Shown: positions 21,486-32,668, counted from the first letter of the stretch. The stretch is DNA of 64,000 nt from Lunularia cruciata (GCA_948567375.1 OX419760.1:23064001-23128000); one strand, 5' to 3'. The notes: generated from the letters alone by a model not told the origin. Translations and numbers: made by a program.

Positions 21486-22173
21486 TGTAAGATGTCCTAT
21501 CTCTCACTTAGGATGAACCTCTAATGGCTATTATGGTAGCGCACCATGGACTAAGAAGGCAAGGAACCCCAACTCCATCATACTCCTCCAAGACTAACAC
21601 TCCAAGACTCAAGATATTACTCACTAGAGAATTCAATGAGAGAGAGATAGTTGCAAATGAAAGGATGATGAGTATCTCCTCACCCCTAGTTTAAATTCTT
21701 ATGAAATAGTTACGTACCAAAGTTACTATTTACCATAGTAACTCAAGTAACTAGACTAAAAGTCAAGTAAAGTATAAAGTATAAAGGAATATTCATCCAC
21801 ATGGGCATATTCCACTAAGCATATGATCTTATCTTGACTCCACTACTAAATCAAGTATTCTTTCACATAAGCTATCCTTGGACTAGAGAAGAATCCAAAA
21901 AAAATGCTTGCGAGCCCAAGAGTTCTCAACTCTTTCCTCAAAGCCAAACACCTAGGACTAATACCAAGTCCACACTCTAGAATCCAAAATAGTGGTGCGC
22001 ATCTTCCCACTTCCTCTAAAGTAAGGTCCCCTCTATCTTAGCTATGACTAACTTTAGCTAATCATGACTAATGTAGAACTATCCTTTATCTCTATAGAAA
22101 TAATATCTCTCAAGTATTTATAATACCAAGCTAAATATCATAATACCATAAACATGCACAAATGGGTGTTACA
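21486..22173 (-). repeat. Gy-A copy 1, 5' LTR
   Basis: 688 bp, ending on the plus strand with aatgggtgttaca at 22173 (TGTAACACCC on the element strand). Inner end at tgtaagatgtcc, a mutated TGTGAGCCGGCC. Clearly diverged from the 3' LTR by many substitutions, so the insertion is old. Confidence 0.9.
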
Positions 22174-23207
22174 GTTCACAATGTTACAGATCAATTGGGA
22201 GCAAAGGTGTATCCAGGTTACACCACTACTGAGCACGGTGTTCTTGACAGACATGCAATTCATGAAAGAATGTCAACTTGCTTGACTCCATATGCAAATG
22301 CCTCGGTGTACTAGAATAAGGCACTACCACAATGTCAATCGCTTATGCCTGCATCATTTATGTTCAAGTGCATTTGGCATTGATGTTGTTTGGGGCTGAT
22401 CTAGATCATGCAATTAAAAATCTCCACTATTGATGGAGTTTCATCTATTCATTTGTGCATACATTGGTATTCTATTGTGATCCATTCTATCATTGTCTAT
22501 GCATCAATGTGGCCATAACCATTGGCAAGGAGGCTGTTGAGCTTGGCAAGGTTGATCTGAAGATGCAATGCCAGCAGGCCATTTAGCTCATCATGAGGTG
22601 TCATGATAAGAACTCAACATCAATCCATGTATACAATAGAGTTGTGTCCGAGTTCATGATATTTTGCATGAATGAGGTAAAATTTCAGGAGATGTTCCAG
22701 GAGTTGATCAATTACCACCCTTGTTTGATGTGGAGCTAGGTTCAAACTCAATATGCTACTTTGGCTGCTTATCTTGTCATAATCTATACTAGCCCTACAT
22801 CATCTATTGGAGTTGAACAACATCACAAGGTTGGCAAGCGCATTCACACTTAGCATCACAATGGTGTTGGTGGAGATAAAGTCAAATGCTAGGTAGCAAT
22901 TGCACACAACACTACCATTATGAGTCATCAATTGTCCACAAAGTGACATTCATTTGAGCAGTCTCAAATTGCATATTTATGCTTAGGTGATTGTGTTGTC
23001 AAGAATGGCCTGGATGAACTTTTGGTCACAACAATTGAGCTCCAAGAAGAGATTGCCATGCTTGGAGATGAACCAGTCAATGTTGATGCTGATGCCGTCA
23101 GCCTTCTACTCAATATGGGAGAAGTTGAGGATCAAGAAGCTCTCCAACTATGTCTCTCGATAGATGTAGATGCTATTGAAAACATTTTAGATAGAATTGA
23201 CCAATAA
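22174..23207 (+). pseudogene. hAT-like transposase remnant
   Basis: Starts at the outer edge of the Gy-A LTR and reads on the plus strand with several in-frame stops. The segment near 22780-22920 gives SPTSSIGVEQHHKVGKRIHT then a basic stretch and VAIAHN. This has the layout of the hAT C-terminal dimerisation region (Ser-Ser/Ala, a Glu, then a basic RN stretch and a Y/HN). The end, 23022-23207, is open and acidic (EEIAMLGDEPVNVDADAV) and stops at taa 23205-23207. A hAT transposase would cut and paste a DNA transposon. Identification rests on a short degenerate motif and is tentative. Confidence 0.4.
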
Positions 23208-23226
23208 TTGATAAGTCATGGACTTC

Positions 23227-23460
23227 TTACATGCATACAAGTTGAAGATCACCCTTGGCTAGAATATAAATTTGATTATCATAGAATAGAAGGCCTTCCT
23301 TGTAGGAGAAGGTGTTGCACTCCTTGTTGCATGGTGCAAGATGACCTTGTACCATATGAAAGAAAGGATCTTGTTGTAGAGTTGTCTTAAACTCGACTTG
23401 GACTTTGGAGTCAATTGATATTGTCATAATTACCATTGTGATGAGAGAAAGAGATTTCAA
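23227..23460 (-). pseudogene. Gy-B integrase N-terminal fragment
   Basis: The open frame contains KEGLLFYDNQIYILAKGDL, the segment that precedes the integrase HHCC zinc domain in gypsy elements (typically GLLxxxxRIYIPxxxxLR). The domain itself and the catalytic core are absent, so Gy-B is truncated here, next to the hAT-like remnant. Confidence 0.65.
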
Positions 23461-23591
23461 ATCAGATCATCATGAGAGGGCATCAGGGATGACATGGAAC
23501 CAACCACATTTGTACTCAAGTTTGATGTCAAAAAATTGTAATTGTTCCTCCCTTCAATGATATTGACACTTCATGTGTTCAAATGTAATGT

Positions 23592-23825
23592 CTACAACAA
23601 TGGTTTGTAATCAATTTGCATGATCACTTGTTTCTCCAAGAGATAATGCCTCCATAACTTGGTGGTATATACCATTGCTAGTTGTTCTTGATCTTGAACA
23701 CAGAAATTTCTTTCAGATGAATTTAGCTGGCAAGACACAAAGGTAATGGGATGTAATCCATTTTGGAATTCTTGTTGCAACACGGTTCCAATTGCAAAGT
23801 TAGAAGCATCAAAATCAACCACACA
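23592..23825 (-). pseudogene. Gy-B RNase H
   Basis: Seventy-six open codons with VDFDASNFAIGTVLQQ (the catalytic Asp region), PITFVSCQLNSSERNF, an E in QEQLAMVYTTKLWRHYLL, and IDYKPL (equivalent to TDHKSL). This is the standard RNase H sequence of gypsy elements. Residue substitutions such as D in place of H in the last motif fit decay. Confidence 0.85.
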
Positions 23826-23859
23826 AGATAGTTGAGGATCATATGGTTGAAGAATAGGT

Positions 23860-24259
23860 CTTCAAGACACCATATGTTTCAACTTCTAGAATTTATTTTT
23901 GTGATTGGTGTGATCCATTGAAAGCTCAAGTTCTTCCCCAAGAGATCAATTAATGGTGCGGCCACATGGGCATAATAGTGGATGAATCATTGGTAAAAAC
24001 TGGCCAATCCATTCAATGCATGTACTTCTATATTATCCTTCAAAGTAGGCCAATTAGTAATGGCCTTGATTTTCTCCTCTTCTATCTTGATCTCCAATGA
24101 GATCTTGTGATCCAAGAATTTAACTTCTTTCTAACAAAAGACACACTTTGACTTTTGTAGTAAAATTTCCACAGTAGTAGCTGTCTTAAGACTTCTTGCA
24201 TGTGATTCACATGTTTTACCTCTATCTTGCTATAGTTTAGGATATCATCCAAGAACACC
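23860..24259 (-). pseudogene. Gy-B reverse transcriptase, C-terminal half
   Basis: The minus-strand reading begins FLDDILNYSK, the RT catalytic box, exactly at the edge of X1. It continues through HVNHMQEVL and, in another frame, EFLDHKISLEIKIEEEKIKA and ITNWPTL. Joined in position (not sequence) with the N-half at 28054-28460, it shows the insertion struck between the codons just before the Asp-Asp pair. Confidence 0.8.
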
Positions 24260-24835
24260 TATGGTATCCATATTTTTTTTTTCTTATTTTTGAAGAAGAA
24301 GTGTATAAACAAAGTTGTATTGCACCTATATGGCATCAGAAGGCAAATAATGGTGTCTTCGGGTTGTAACCCAAGGTAAAGTGACTTTGTGTTAGAAGAC
24401 AAAGTACTTGAATTGGTATTGTCAACATTCAATTCAAAGTAAGGAGACTTTGGCTTGGGGGTGCTCAACCTGAGGCGAGGACAATGTAACAACTTTCCTT
24501 TGGGGTTGGACCTTCAAGAAGGTACCGCACATAAAAATAGCTGGCCTATGAGTGGGAGAAAATTGACAGTGACAAGAGCATGCATGCATGTGATTTCTTG
24601 GTAGAAACTTGAAGTGAAGAAAGACTAAGGAGGCACATCACTATAAAATTTAATTTGGGATAGAGACGAAGAGATGAGAAGTAATTTCCCATCGCCATTA
24701 AGGAGTCATCATGAGGGAGATCAGAGAAAAGAGAGTGTAGTAAGAGACGTGCTTGTTCATCAAGAGGAAGTTAGGAGAGTTAGTCTGAGAGTCAGTTGGA
24801 AGAATAGTCACTAACCCAGAGTGGAGGAGAGTAAG

Positions 24836-27250
24836 ATGGGAGGTGGAAAGAAGAACTTGGAATTTTTAGTGAGAAATCTTGCAATTTGGAGGTTAGATGT
24901 GATCACAAGAATCAAAGTCTTGAGCAAACTTTGGATCACATTTTTGGCATGGAACTAGAACCTTAGTTTTCCAGGTTTCATGACCAAGATTATTGAGAGT
25001 CAATGTCTGGACAGACCGAAGGTAGAAGGTAAAAGAGGAAATCCAACTTGATGGACATAGTCAAATTGGAGGTTAGTACTCGGAAGAGAAGCGGGTGAGG
25101 AGCATGGAGCCACATTTTTGGGGAGAGGAGAAGTAGCTGAAGAAACTCAAGAAGTGCAAGATGCCTTTTCTTCAAAACGCACAAAGAATGGTTATAATAT
25201 CAAGAGGTACAAGGATCCTATGAGGAAAGGCATTGTAGGAGCAGTGATGGCTATCTTCAAGCCACACAACCCACTTATGTGATGAAACATCAAGCGGTGT
25301 TTTTCCATGAGATGTTTGCAGGGGAATCAATCAATTGGGCAAAGTGCTTCCATCAATGCTCAAGACAAATGGTGTAGAATTTATAGGACAAGATGCCTCT
25401 ACACTACATTGTGCCATTTGTAACCCACTTCCATTTGGGATAAAATCTGCTGAATGCAGCGGAACAACACAAGATGGTGTCGTACTTCCATCTCGACTTA
25501 AGAAGAGATGTTGATGTAGAGGAGCATCAATACATTCTGCAGATCAGAAGCAATGATGAGTACTATGTGTAGACAAGGCAGAGCCTGCATTTGGTAGTGA
25601 ATGCTCCACAGCCAAAGAAGAGGAGTTGAGCAAAAGAAGAAGAAGAAGTAGCAATGACAAGACCTTGGAAGACAAAGAAAGTAAACCCAAGGAAGGACTT
25701 GGTGGTAATCGCGTCGTTGGAAGAAGAATCATAAGGAGAAGCCGAGTACAAGTCAAAAGATCGGAGAGAGGAAGAACCTGAACTCATGTTGCAGAGTGGT
25801 GAAGCAAGTAGTGAGAGTGAAGATGGAGTGGAGATGCAGCCGGTACCAAAGGAAGAAGAGGGAAAGCTGGAGATGGCAGAAGAAGCTAACCTGAGACAAG
25901 AAGATGAAGTTCCAGAGAAAGAGGAGAAGAAGGTGATCATTTAGAGAGGTGTCCACTCCAGACAAAAGGTGACGTGTGAGGCGGGGGCGAGTAGAAGAAG
26001 AGAAATGGAGAGTGGAAGTTGAGGGAGCAAAGAATTTATTCCAATAAGGCGACTACGGCTGAGAAGAAGAGTGTCAAGCAAAGAAGAAGCAAAGAAGGAG
26101 AAAAGCCCGCAATTAGAAGTGAATCAAAGCAGAGGAGTGGAGTATCTATGGGAGATTGTATGCCCATTGCTACTAAAGTTGGAGGAGAAGAAGAAAGAAA
26201 TGTTGTCAGAGTGTCCGGAGGTAAATATTTGTTGCACGTGTTGGCAAAGTTAGAAGAAGAGAACTCGGAGTTGAAGAAGATCATAACCCAAGGAGAGGAG
26301 TAGAAGGATGTACTACAAGTAGATGTAGTAGTATAGAATCAAGTAATTGAGATTTTATAGAGAGAAGTGGGAAGTAAGGAGAGAGTAATAGAGTAGAATG
26401 TCATAGCAAAAGAAAGGCAAATAGTTGAGTATGAAATATTGAAACAACAGTTTGTTGATTCATGATTAGAAATCATCCATGCTATGGCAAGAGTAGTAGA
26501 GAAGGAGCAAGAGCTTGATAGAGTGATGCAGAGTGTAGAAGAGAAGAAGCAACTCTAGCAAAGAGAGTTGACAGTGAGATATAGAGAGGAAGAAAGATTG
26601 AGGGAGTTATTTGTAATCTAGAAGAGAAGATTGTTTAGAAAGAAAAGGACAAGGAGACTCTAAAAGCCAAATTTGAGGCAGAATTGGCAATGTACAAGGA
26701 AGATTGGCAAGCGGATTGGGAATGTGAGAGAAAGATGAGGCTCGAGCCACTAAAGGAGATCATAGTAAAGATGAATGTGATGTTGAGTACAGAAGCTAGT
26801 GTAAGGATAGAAGAAACAAGATTGCATGACGTAAGGTTGCTTGTGCAGGAGACAAGGAGAAGAAATGCAAAGGATAAAGATTTGAATGCTTTGCTGATTA
26901 GTCTCCGAACTCATGTAGATAGGAAGATATTGGAAGTGGAAGACAATATCGCAATTAGATCAAATTTAGTTAAGTTAGAGGTAAATAAACTTCAAAAGAA
27001 TGTAAGAGCAAAGCCCAAAGTAGACAAGATAGGAGTACAAATATCTATGGAGCTACCATTAGAGATATTAGAGAAAGGTGGGTGCAAGGAGAAGATGTAT
27101 GTAGATTACCCATGACGGGAATTGTAGATCAGAATGAAGAAGTGTTAGAATTGGTAGAACAATTAGTAGTTGTAAAACCCAAGGATAGAGTAGTATGTGA
27201 GCTTACTTTAGGATTGGAAGCCGAGGAAGACATAAACATCCGATTGGATT
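24836..27250 (+). pseudogene. Family X protein ORF, decayed (X1)
   Basis: The frame starts at the ATG of MGGGKKNLEFLVRN, matching the X3 start (MGGGKKNSKFIVRN). It shows many G-to-A/C-to-T type stops in the first half. Open remnants at 26019-26303 and 26684-27115 carry the charged and coiled-coil parts (for example ETRLHDVRLLVQETRRRN). Organisation as seen in X3 is an N-terminal folded domain, an acidic middle and a long heptad-rich C-terminus. Function unknown. The abundance of TGA/TAA/TAG at former CGA/CAA sites suggests methylated-cytosine decay. Confidence 0.65.
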
Positions 27251-27370
27251 AATAACAATTCTGAGATTTGAAGAGGTAGATATGAAGAGGTGCATTGTCA
27301 TTTTGGATCTACAGGTAGGAAGAGTTGTTAGGAAACAATATAGTTGTTAGTAATTTTCCAGTGCTCTACC

Positions 27371-27380
27371 TATTTAAAGG
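27371..27380 (+). promoter_or_regulatory. TATA-like box near 3' end of X1
   Basis: TATTTAAAGG lies 683 bp before the element end and downstream of the ORF. The same box is at 34247-34256 in X2 (inverted) and, degraded, at about 37970 in X3. Its place, followed by about 680 bp, is that expected of an LTR promoter with R-U5 after it. Confidence 0.45.
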
Positions 27381-28053
27381 GGGCATTCGTAGTGTTATGT
27401 TGTTTAGTGCTTATACTTTTTCAGAATAGATAAAGAAAAGTGTTGTGAAGTAGTGCTTGTTGCTTGAGCTTAATTCCGAGTATCAACGGTGTATTTGTAA
27501 TTGTGAGTGTTTGGAGAATTTTGAAGTGCAAGTCAATGTGTTTGTTGGATGTTGGATTCCGTAGCCTTGATCTTCATTTTGTGTTTGATCTTGAGTGAAG
27601 TGCAAACTGAGCAATGCCTTGACAGATCTAAGAGGAATTGTAGTGTTGGTAGTATTTTGCATTTGTGAGTGCAACATAGTGAAGTTGATGTGAAGTTATT
27701 TTGATCAAGGAAGTTGGGCCTTTAGTAGAAGAGTGGAACACAATACTAAGGAAAAGTCATTTTGCATTGAAGTGCCATTTTTGAGAGAGATTGAATCATC
27801 ACAATCAAGATTGTTTGGAAAGATTTGATGGAGTTGTGATTAAGAGTGACAAATTGTTGTGACAAGACTACGAGTCAATGCTTGTTACTCTCTTTTGGGT
27901 GTAGTTTCTACCAAAGAGATTAAAGAAGAACCCAAGAAGAACTAAGATTGTTACTATTTGACTTTGTATTTGACCAATTCTGTCTAGTTTCTCTGTAGGA
28001 ATAAACTTTACTTACCCAAATACCGCAAAAGTGATATTTGTTGGGTTGTCACA

Positions 28054-28460
28054 ACACCATTATGTACCAATCCAATAGATCCATGAAGATTGCTGGAGCA
28101 TTAGTGAGCCCAAAAGGTAGAACTCTTTATTCAAAATGCCAATACCTTGTGCAAAAGGTAATCTTTTGCGCATTTGCTCTATTAATGAGGATTTGCCAAT
28201 AGCCATTACAAAGATCTAAATTGGAGAAGTATCTTGTTCCACTTAATTGATCCAGCAAGTCATCAATTTGAGGCAAGAGATATGCATTCTTCACTATTTG
28301 CTTGAGCTCACAATAACCAATATAGAAACATAGTCCTCCATCCTTCTTTGGAAGAAAAAGTACTGATGCTCCTCAAGGAGATGTACTATGTTGTTTGAAA
28401 TCCTTCTCCAATAACTTTATAAGTGTTGTTCACAACTCCTCCAACTCCTTTGGTGAAAGC
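28054..28460 (-). pseudogene. Gy-B reverse transcriptase, N-terminal half
   Basis: Reading from 28460 gives FLPKKDGGLCFYIGYCELKQ, LLPQIDDLLDQLSGTRYFSN, LDLCNGYWQI and, after a frameshift, RVLPFGLTNAPAIF. These are RT blocks 2 to 5 of a gypsy enzyme. The sequence ends at IMV, immediately before FLDD, at the X1 target site. Confidence 0.8.
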
Positions 28461-28977
28461 CAATAGATTGGTCTACTCATTGGAGTACTCCTTGGCAACA
28501 ATTCAATATTGAAGAGCATACCACATTTGGAGGGTAATCCCTTCAACAAATCATGCAGAAACATGTCTACAAACTTCTGAACTATATGATCAACCATTGT
28601 TTAATGAGGCTTTAACTCTTCTCAGATTCTCCTTGTGCAATCGACTTGATCTACACCGCAAAAACAAATTATCTTTCTCCAAAGCTTGCTCTATGGTTGC
28701 TTCACTGACAAACTTCCCCTCCAAGGACTCATCTCCCTTCAAAGCTTCCTTGATAGTTGCTTTCCAAGCAAACTTCCCATCTTGGGACTCATCTCTCTCT
28801 ATGGCTACCTTCCCCACAAACTTCCCATCTTGGGACTAACTACTGTTAGGTGTCTTACTCAAAGATGTCAGACAACTTAATAAAAAATTCCTACCTTGGT
28901 ATTGTACTTGAATTTGTTATTAGTCCCAATCAAATTGAACCTTATGACAATCAAGCCACTATAGACCTAGAATGACA

Positions 28978-29223
28978 TCATAGTGTAGAAGTGCCACTAC
29001 AAAACTCATACGCTCTAAATAATTTTTCTTGAAGGTAATAGAAGGTACACTTTCTACCATCGGCCATCATCAATCTACTTCCAATTATTGGCTTGATAGG
29101 AATACGTAATTCCTTTGCTAATTGAATGGACAAGCAATTTTTTGAACTTCTTGAATCAACCAAAATCCTACAACCATGATTAGATATCATACCTTGCAAG
29201 TGAAGCAAACTTGCATAGGTCAA
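28978..29223 (-). pseudogene. Gy-B aspartic protease
   Basis: An open frame with the retropepsin motif CRILVDSRSSKNCLS, in which the catalytic triplet D-S-G reads D-S-R, and downstream ELRIPIKP and VMMADG-like LMMADGRK. The Gly to Arg change would disable it. Gag and the zinc knuckle lie upstream in element order. Confidence 0.7.
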
Positions 29224-29224
29224 G

Positions 29225-30442
29225 CCTTCAATCCCATTGGAACTAATCAGTTCCTAACATGTGTCTCAAAATCTCCTACTGGGATTCCTCATTTCCTTGA
29301 TCATTCTACTCCACAAACTCCATCTGGACAACTTATTGAGGTTGTCCATTCTTGAGTGGACATTCAATGATGCAATGTCCAATTTGGCAACAATAGAAAC
29401 AACCACCATTATGTTACAATTTTTCTCTATCTATAGTGCTAAGTGGTATCTATTGAATGGTATCAATCTCTATTGGAATTGGCTCCTTCATCCATGTGTA
29501 GTGTATTGGTAGGTTTTATGGAGGTTGAGGTCAAGACCAAGTTGTTGCAACCAAGGAGTCAAAGTGTTTGGCCAACCACATGGCTTCCTCCAAGTGTTGT
29601 GGCTCTCACGTATTTACATTTAATTTTTTTCATGATGTCAAGCCCCTCACAAATCAATCCATAGCTTCACATTCTAGTATATCTAGAATTTACATGATGG
29701 TGTTTTGGAATTGAGTGATATAACTTCTTATAGAACCAATCTGCTTCAACTTTGCCAATCTATCTTGTGCAATTTGTCTGGCATTGATAGTTTGGAACTG
29801 ACCAATTATTGCAGTTTTGAATTTTGCCTAAGTCAAGATTGGTGCAACAATTTTCTGTTTAGCTCACTCTACACGGAATTACCACCATAATTTTGCTATT
29901 CCATCCAGTTGGATGGAAACCAAGAGAATCTATTTCTATTCATCTTGAAGATTAGTAGCCTCAAAATAATATTTGTAGTCAAACAAAAAATTCCCCATTA
30001 CACCCGGAAGATTCTTGCCTTCAAAAACCTTAGGTTTTGGAAATTGAATTTGGTCTTCTCTTTCTTGAACTAGTACTCTCTTTACATACTCTTGTTGTTG
30101 ATGATGTTATTTATCCAACAATTGAGTAAGGTGCTCAATTTGTTAATGCATAGTAATGATAACCTTGGAATTGCCACCATGGTTACTATTGTATCACACC
30201 ACTCCCAATTTATCTAATTTAGCAACACATAGATGCAACATGCCCATCATTCTCCATAAGTTACAACCAGAAGTACCAAGGGATCCTTAGACAAGGTGAT
30301 TATATTCAGAAATTCTTGCCCAAAGCATGAGATGATGAACTGTGTGAAATGATGCTTGGGTAGTACTTGGACACAAAAATCCCAATGGTTTGGTGGAAAT
30401 AGATTTGGTGGTCCATAAATTCCATTCATCCCATTCTTGCTT
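29225..30442 (-). pseudogene. Gy-B gag with zinc knuckle
   Basis: Heavily interrupted gag. The most solid part is a CCHC knuckle at 29350-29400 reading CFYCCQIGHCIIEC on the minus strand (C-x2-C-x4-H-x4-C). Upstream, tracts around 29700-30100 resemble gag text with many stops. The N-terminus runs to about 30442, where the Gy-A LTR begins. Confidence 0.6.
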
Positions 30443-31108
30443 TGTAACACCCATTTTTGCATATATGTGGTATTGTGATATTTAGTTTGGTATGACTTGT
30501 ACTTGAGAGATATTATTTATATAGAGATAAAGGATGGTTCTATAGTAGTCATGATTAGTTAAAGTTGGTCATAGCTAAGATAGAAGGGACTTTACTTTTA
30601 GAGGAAGTGGAAAAGATGAACAGAACTATTTTGGATTCTAGTGTGTTGACTTGGTATTATTCCTAGGTGTTTGGCTTTGAGGAAAGAGTTGAGAACTCTT
30701 GGGCTTGCAAGCCTTTTTGTTTTGGATTCTTCTATAATCCAAGGATAACCCATGTAAAGGAATCCTTGACTTAGTGGTTGAGTCAAGATAAAATGGATGT
30801 GGATGAATATTCTTTATACTTTTTGACTTTACTTGACTTTGAGCCTAGTAACTTGAGTTACTCCAGTAATTAGTAACTTTAGTGTGTAACTATTTCACAA
30901 GTATATAAACTAGAGGTGAGGAGGTACTCATCATCCTTTCATCTACAATTATTTGTCTCTTCATTGAGTTCTCTAGTGAATAATGTCTTGAGTCTTGGAG
31001 TGTTAGCCTTGGAGGAGTATGATGGAGTTCTTTGACTTCTTAGTCCATGGTGCGCTACCACAATAGCCATCAGAGGTTCATCCTGAGTGAGAAACAGGCA
31101 AGCTCATA
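30443..31108 (+). repeat. Gy-A copy 2, 5' LTR
   Basis: 666 bp from TGTAACACCC at 30443 to gctcata at 31108 (TCACA in the solo LTR). It contains a TATA box, TATATAAAC, at 30903-30911 and then the segment found in all Gy-A LTRs that carries gaggttcatcctgagtgag near the end. The left flank is Gy-B gag. Confidence 0.9.
30901..30911 (+). promoter_or_regulatory. TATA box of Gy-A LTR
   Basis: GTATATAAACT in the LTR, about 200 bp before its 3' end. The solo LTR has the same box on its element strand near 47200-47210. It is the likely core promoter for element transcription. Confidence 0.6.
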
Positions 31109-31111
31109 TTT

Positions 31112-31130
31112 TTGCTTCCATTGTCGGGGA
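31112..31130 (+). other. Gy-A primer-binding site (copy 2)
   Basis: TTGCTTCCATTGTCGGGGA starts 3 bp after the LTR. It differs at a few positions from TTGGCGCCGTTGCCGGGGA, the Asp-tRNA-type primer site of plant gypsy elements, several of the differences being CpG-type transitions. Confidence 0.6.
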
Positions 31131-31992
31131 CCTCTCTAGAAGGCAAGATAATGTTCCACATACAATTCTATATTAGACATAAGGAGGCTATGAGAGCTCA
31201 CTTGGAGAGAACTTTAGGGGAGGAGAGGCTAAAATTATGTTAGAGAACTTGCACCCATTTGTATACCATGTAATTCATTATGATGTCTTTGAGGTGATTT
31301 TGTACATCTTGTACACATGAGAGGATTTGGAGAGATTGTGTGAGATGGATTGCATATTTTGGGGATTAAGATGATTTTGGGCAACATCTCAAGTTTGAGA
31401 TATGGACTTGAAATTTTACATATGATAGCTTAGGTTATCTTCCAATTAGCACACTTGAAATTACCGTGAGAGCTACTATGCGCACTAGGCTAGAATTTTG
31501 AAAGTTGATAGGGTAAATTGCTCCGGCAACTGCATCCTCTCTGGAAAACTGTACAGAGTCTATCATTTCTTCAATTTTTTGATGGATTGTCCTAAAATTT
31601 TCCAATAAAATTCAGTGCATTATATCCTACTTGATGACTCAAAAATTAGAGAGAGATCATTCTTGCACACAAAATTATGAATTTTTTTAAGTGAGGGGGA
31701 TGGTTTTTAGACCAAATCTGAAATATGTGTGTTGAATAGAAAGATGCCTAGGCCAAATGGCTCAAGAAAAAGATCTGAATTTTTGAAAGGAGGGACGCCC
31801 TGGATTTTTAGTAAAGTGTGAAAATTTTTCAAAGGATTGTGACATATCAGTTAAGGGATTTGAGTGACATTGTGAGGAAGGATCAATTTTACATAGTTTA
31901 TATCTCATGCATGAGGAGTGCAAGAGCAACAAAAAATATATTTGAGTGTTGAGACTCATCTTAGGAACATGGAGGGTAACCAAGAGTAAAAA

Positions 31993-32441
31993 TTGAGGCT
32001 ATGCAAGGTTCCCCAAGGGTTTGAGGTGATTATAGGGGTGGATTTGAGGAAAAGAGAGTTTAGACTAGAATTTGAAGAGAGTGTTGAGAGGATCCAAAAA
32101 CCTACACCATTTGGAGGAAAAGGTGATTCTAAGTGCTTTGTATGTGGAGAGAAGAGACATAAGGCAACTTCATGCCCATTGACTTTGAGAGCAAGAGATT
32201 GAGGGAAAGAAGAGGCTTACTTGACTTGGGTTTGCATATTGATGCTTCTTCATCACGATTGGGAGGGAGAAGATCTAAGACCAAGGAATTGTGTGAGGTT
32301 TTTGGAGTGGAAGGACTTCCAAAAGGACATGAGTGTAGTGGAGTAAAATCACTTTTGGAGACTTTGGTGAAGGATCTTGGAGTGAGTCTTAATATAGCTA
32401 CAAATATACTACAACTTTCATCAGCTAATTCTCAAGATTAG
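31993..32441 (+). pseudogene. Gy-A upstream ORF with CCHC knuckle (copy 2)
   Basis: Counterpart of 20152-20604. It begins at an MRLCKVPQGFEVI-type start, keeps the knuckle CFVCGEKRHKATSC with correct spacing and then shifts frame near 32190 into ESKRLRERRGLLDLG and LCEVFGVEGLPKG. Sequence similarity to the first copy is high over the full ORF, better than in the flanking leader, which argues for past coding function. Confidence 0.65.
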
Positions 32442-32668
32442 AGATGAAGATAATCTTTCAACTTATGGATAAATTATCCATGATTTATTTGCACTCTAGG
32501 ATTTGATGTTGCTATAGAAATCTTGGAGGAACATGAACCTTGTGTGTTCACTATCATGGATTAATCTCAAATGGTGTTAGTCATGTACATGCTCTATTAG
32601 TTATAGAGTGAGAGAAACGAAAGTGAAAAAGAAAAATTGAGAGAAAAGAAAGATAGTGAGAGGTTAAG

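Larger units (their letters stand above)
14535..22173 (-). mobile_element. Ty3/gypsy element Gy-A, copy 1
   Basis: A 7.6-kb LTR retrotransposon on the minus strand with, in element order, 5' LTR (21486-22173), primer site, an upstream ORF with a zinc knuckle, gag, protease, reverse transcriptase, RNase H, integrase and 3' LTR (14535-15322). The pol order PR-RT-RH-IN defines Ty3/gypsy. The RT text FGDGYSGYNQI and FVRDFIDDFCV, and an Asp-tRNA-like primer site, suggest the non-chromodomain Athila/Tat side of the family (inference). Flanks give only a weak target duplication (GTTT at 14531-14534 and GTTC at 22174-22177). Frameshifts in RT and integrase and a 3' deletion show it is dead. Confidence 0.9.
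24260..28053 (+). mobile_element. Family X element, copy X1
   Basis: A 3794-bp insertion flanked by the 5-bp duplication ACACC (24255-24259 and 28054-28058). It starts TATGGTATCC (TGTGGTACCC in X2, read on the element strand) and ends GGGTTGTCACA, so ends are TG...CA-like with about 10 bp of imperfect terminal inversion. Inside are a decayed coiled-coil protein ORF, a TATA-like box at 27371 and a 680-bp tail. I find no RT, protease, integrase or transposase text and no internal terminal direct repeat. It is compatible with a solo LTR that contains an ORF, or with a novel non-autonomous element. Confidence 0.8.
23215..30442 (-). mobile_element. Ty3/gypsy element Gy-B, split by X1
   Basis: Decayed gypsy element on the minus strand in two pieces, 23215-24259 and 28054 to about 30442. 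Domains in element order are gag with a zinc knuckle (29350-29400), protease (29223-28978), RT N-half (28460-28054), then, after the insertion, RT C-half (24259-23860), RNase H (23825-23592) and the integrase zinc domain (23460-23227). The rest of integrase and both LTRs are not identified; the right end abuts the Gy-A LTR at 30443. Nearly every domain has stops or frameshifts. Confidence 0.8.
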
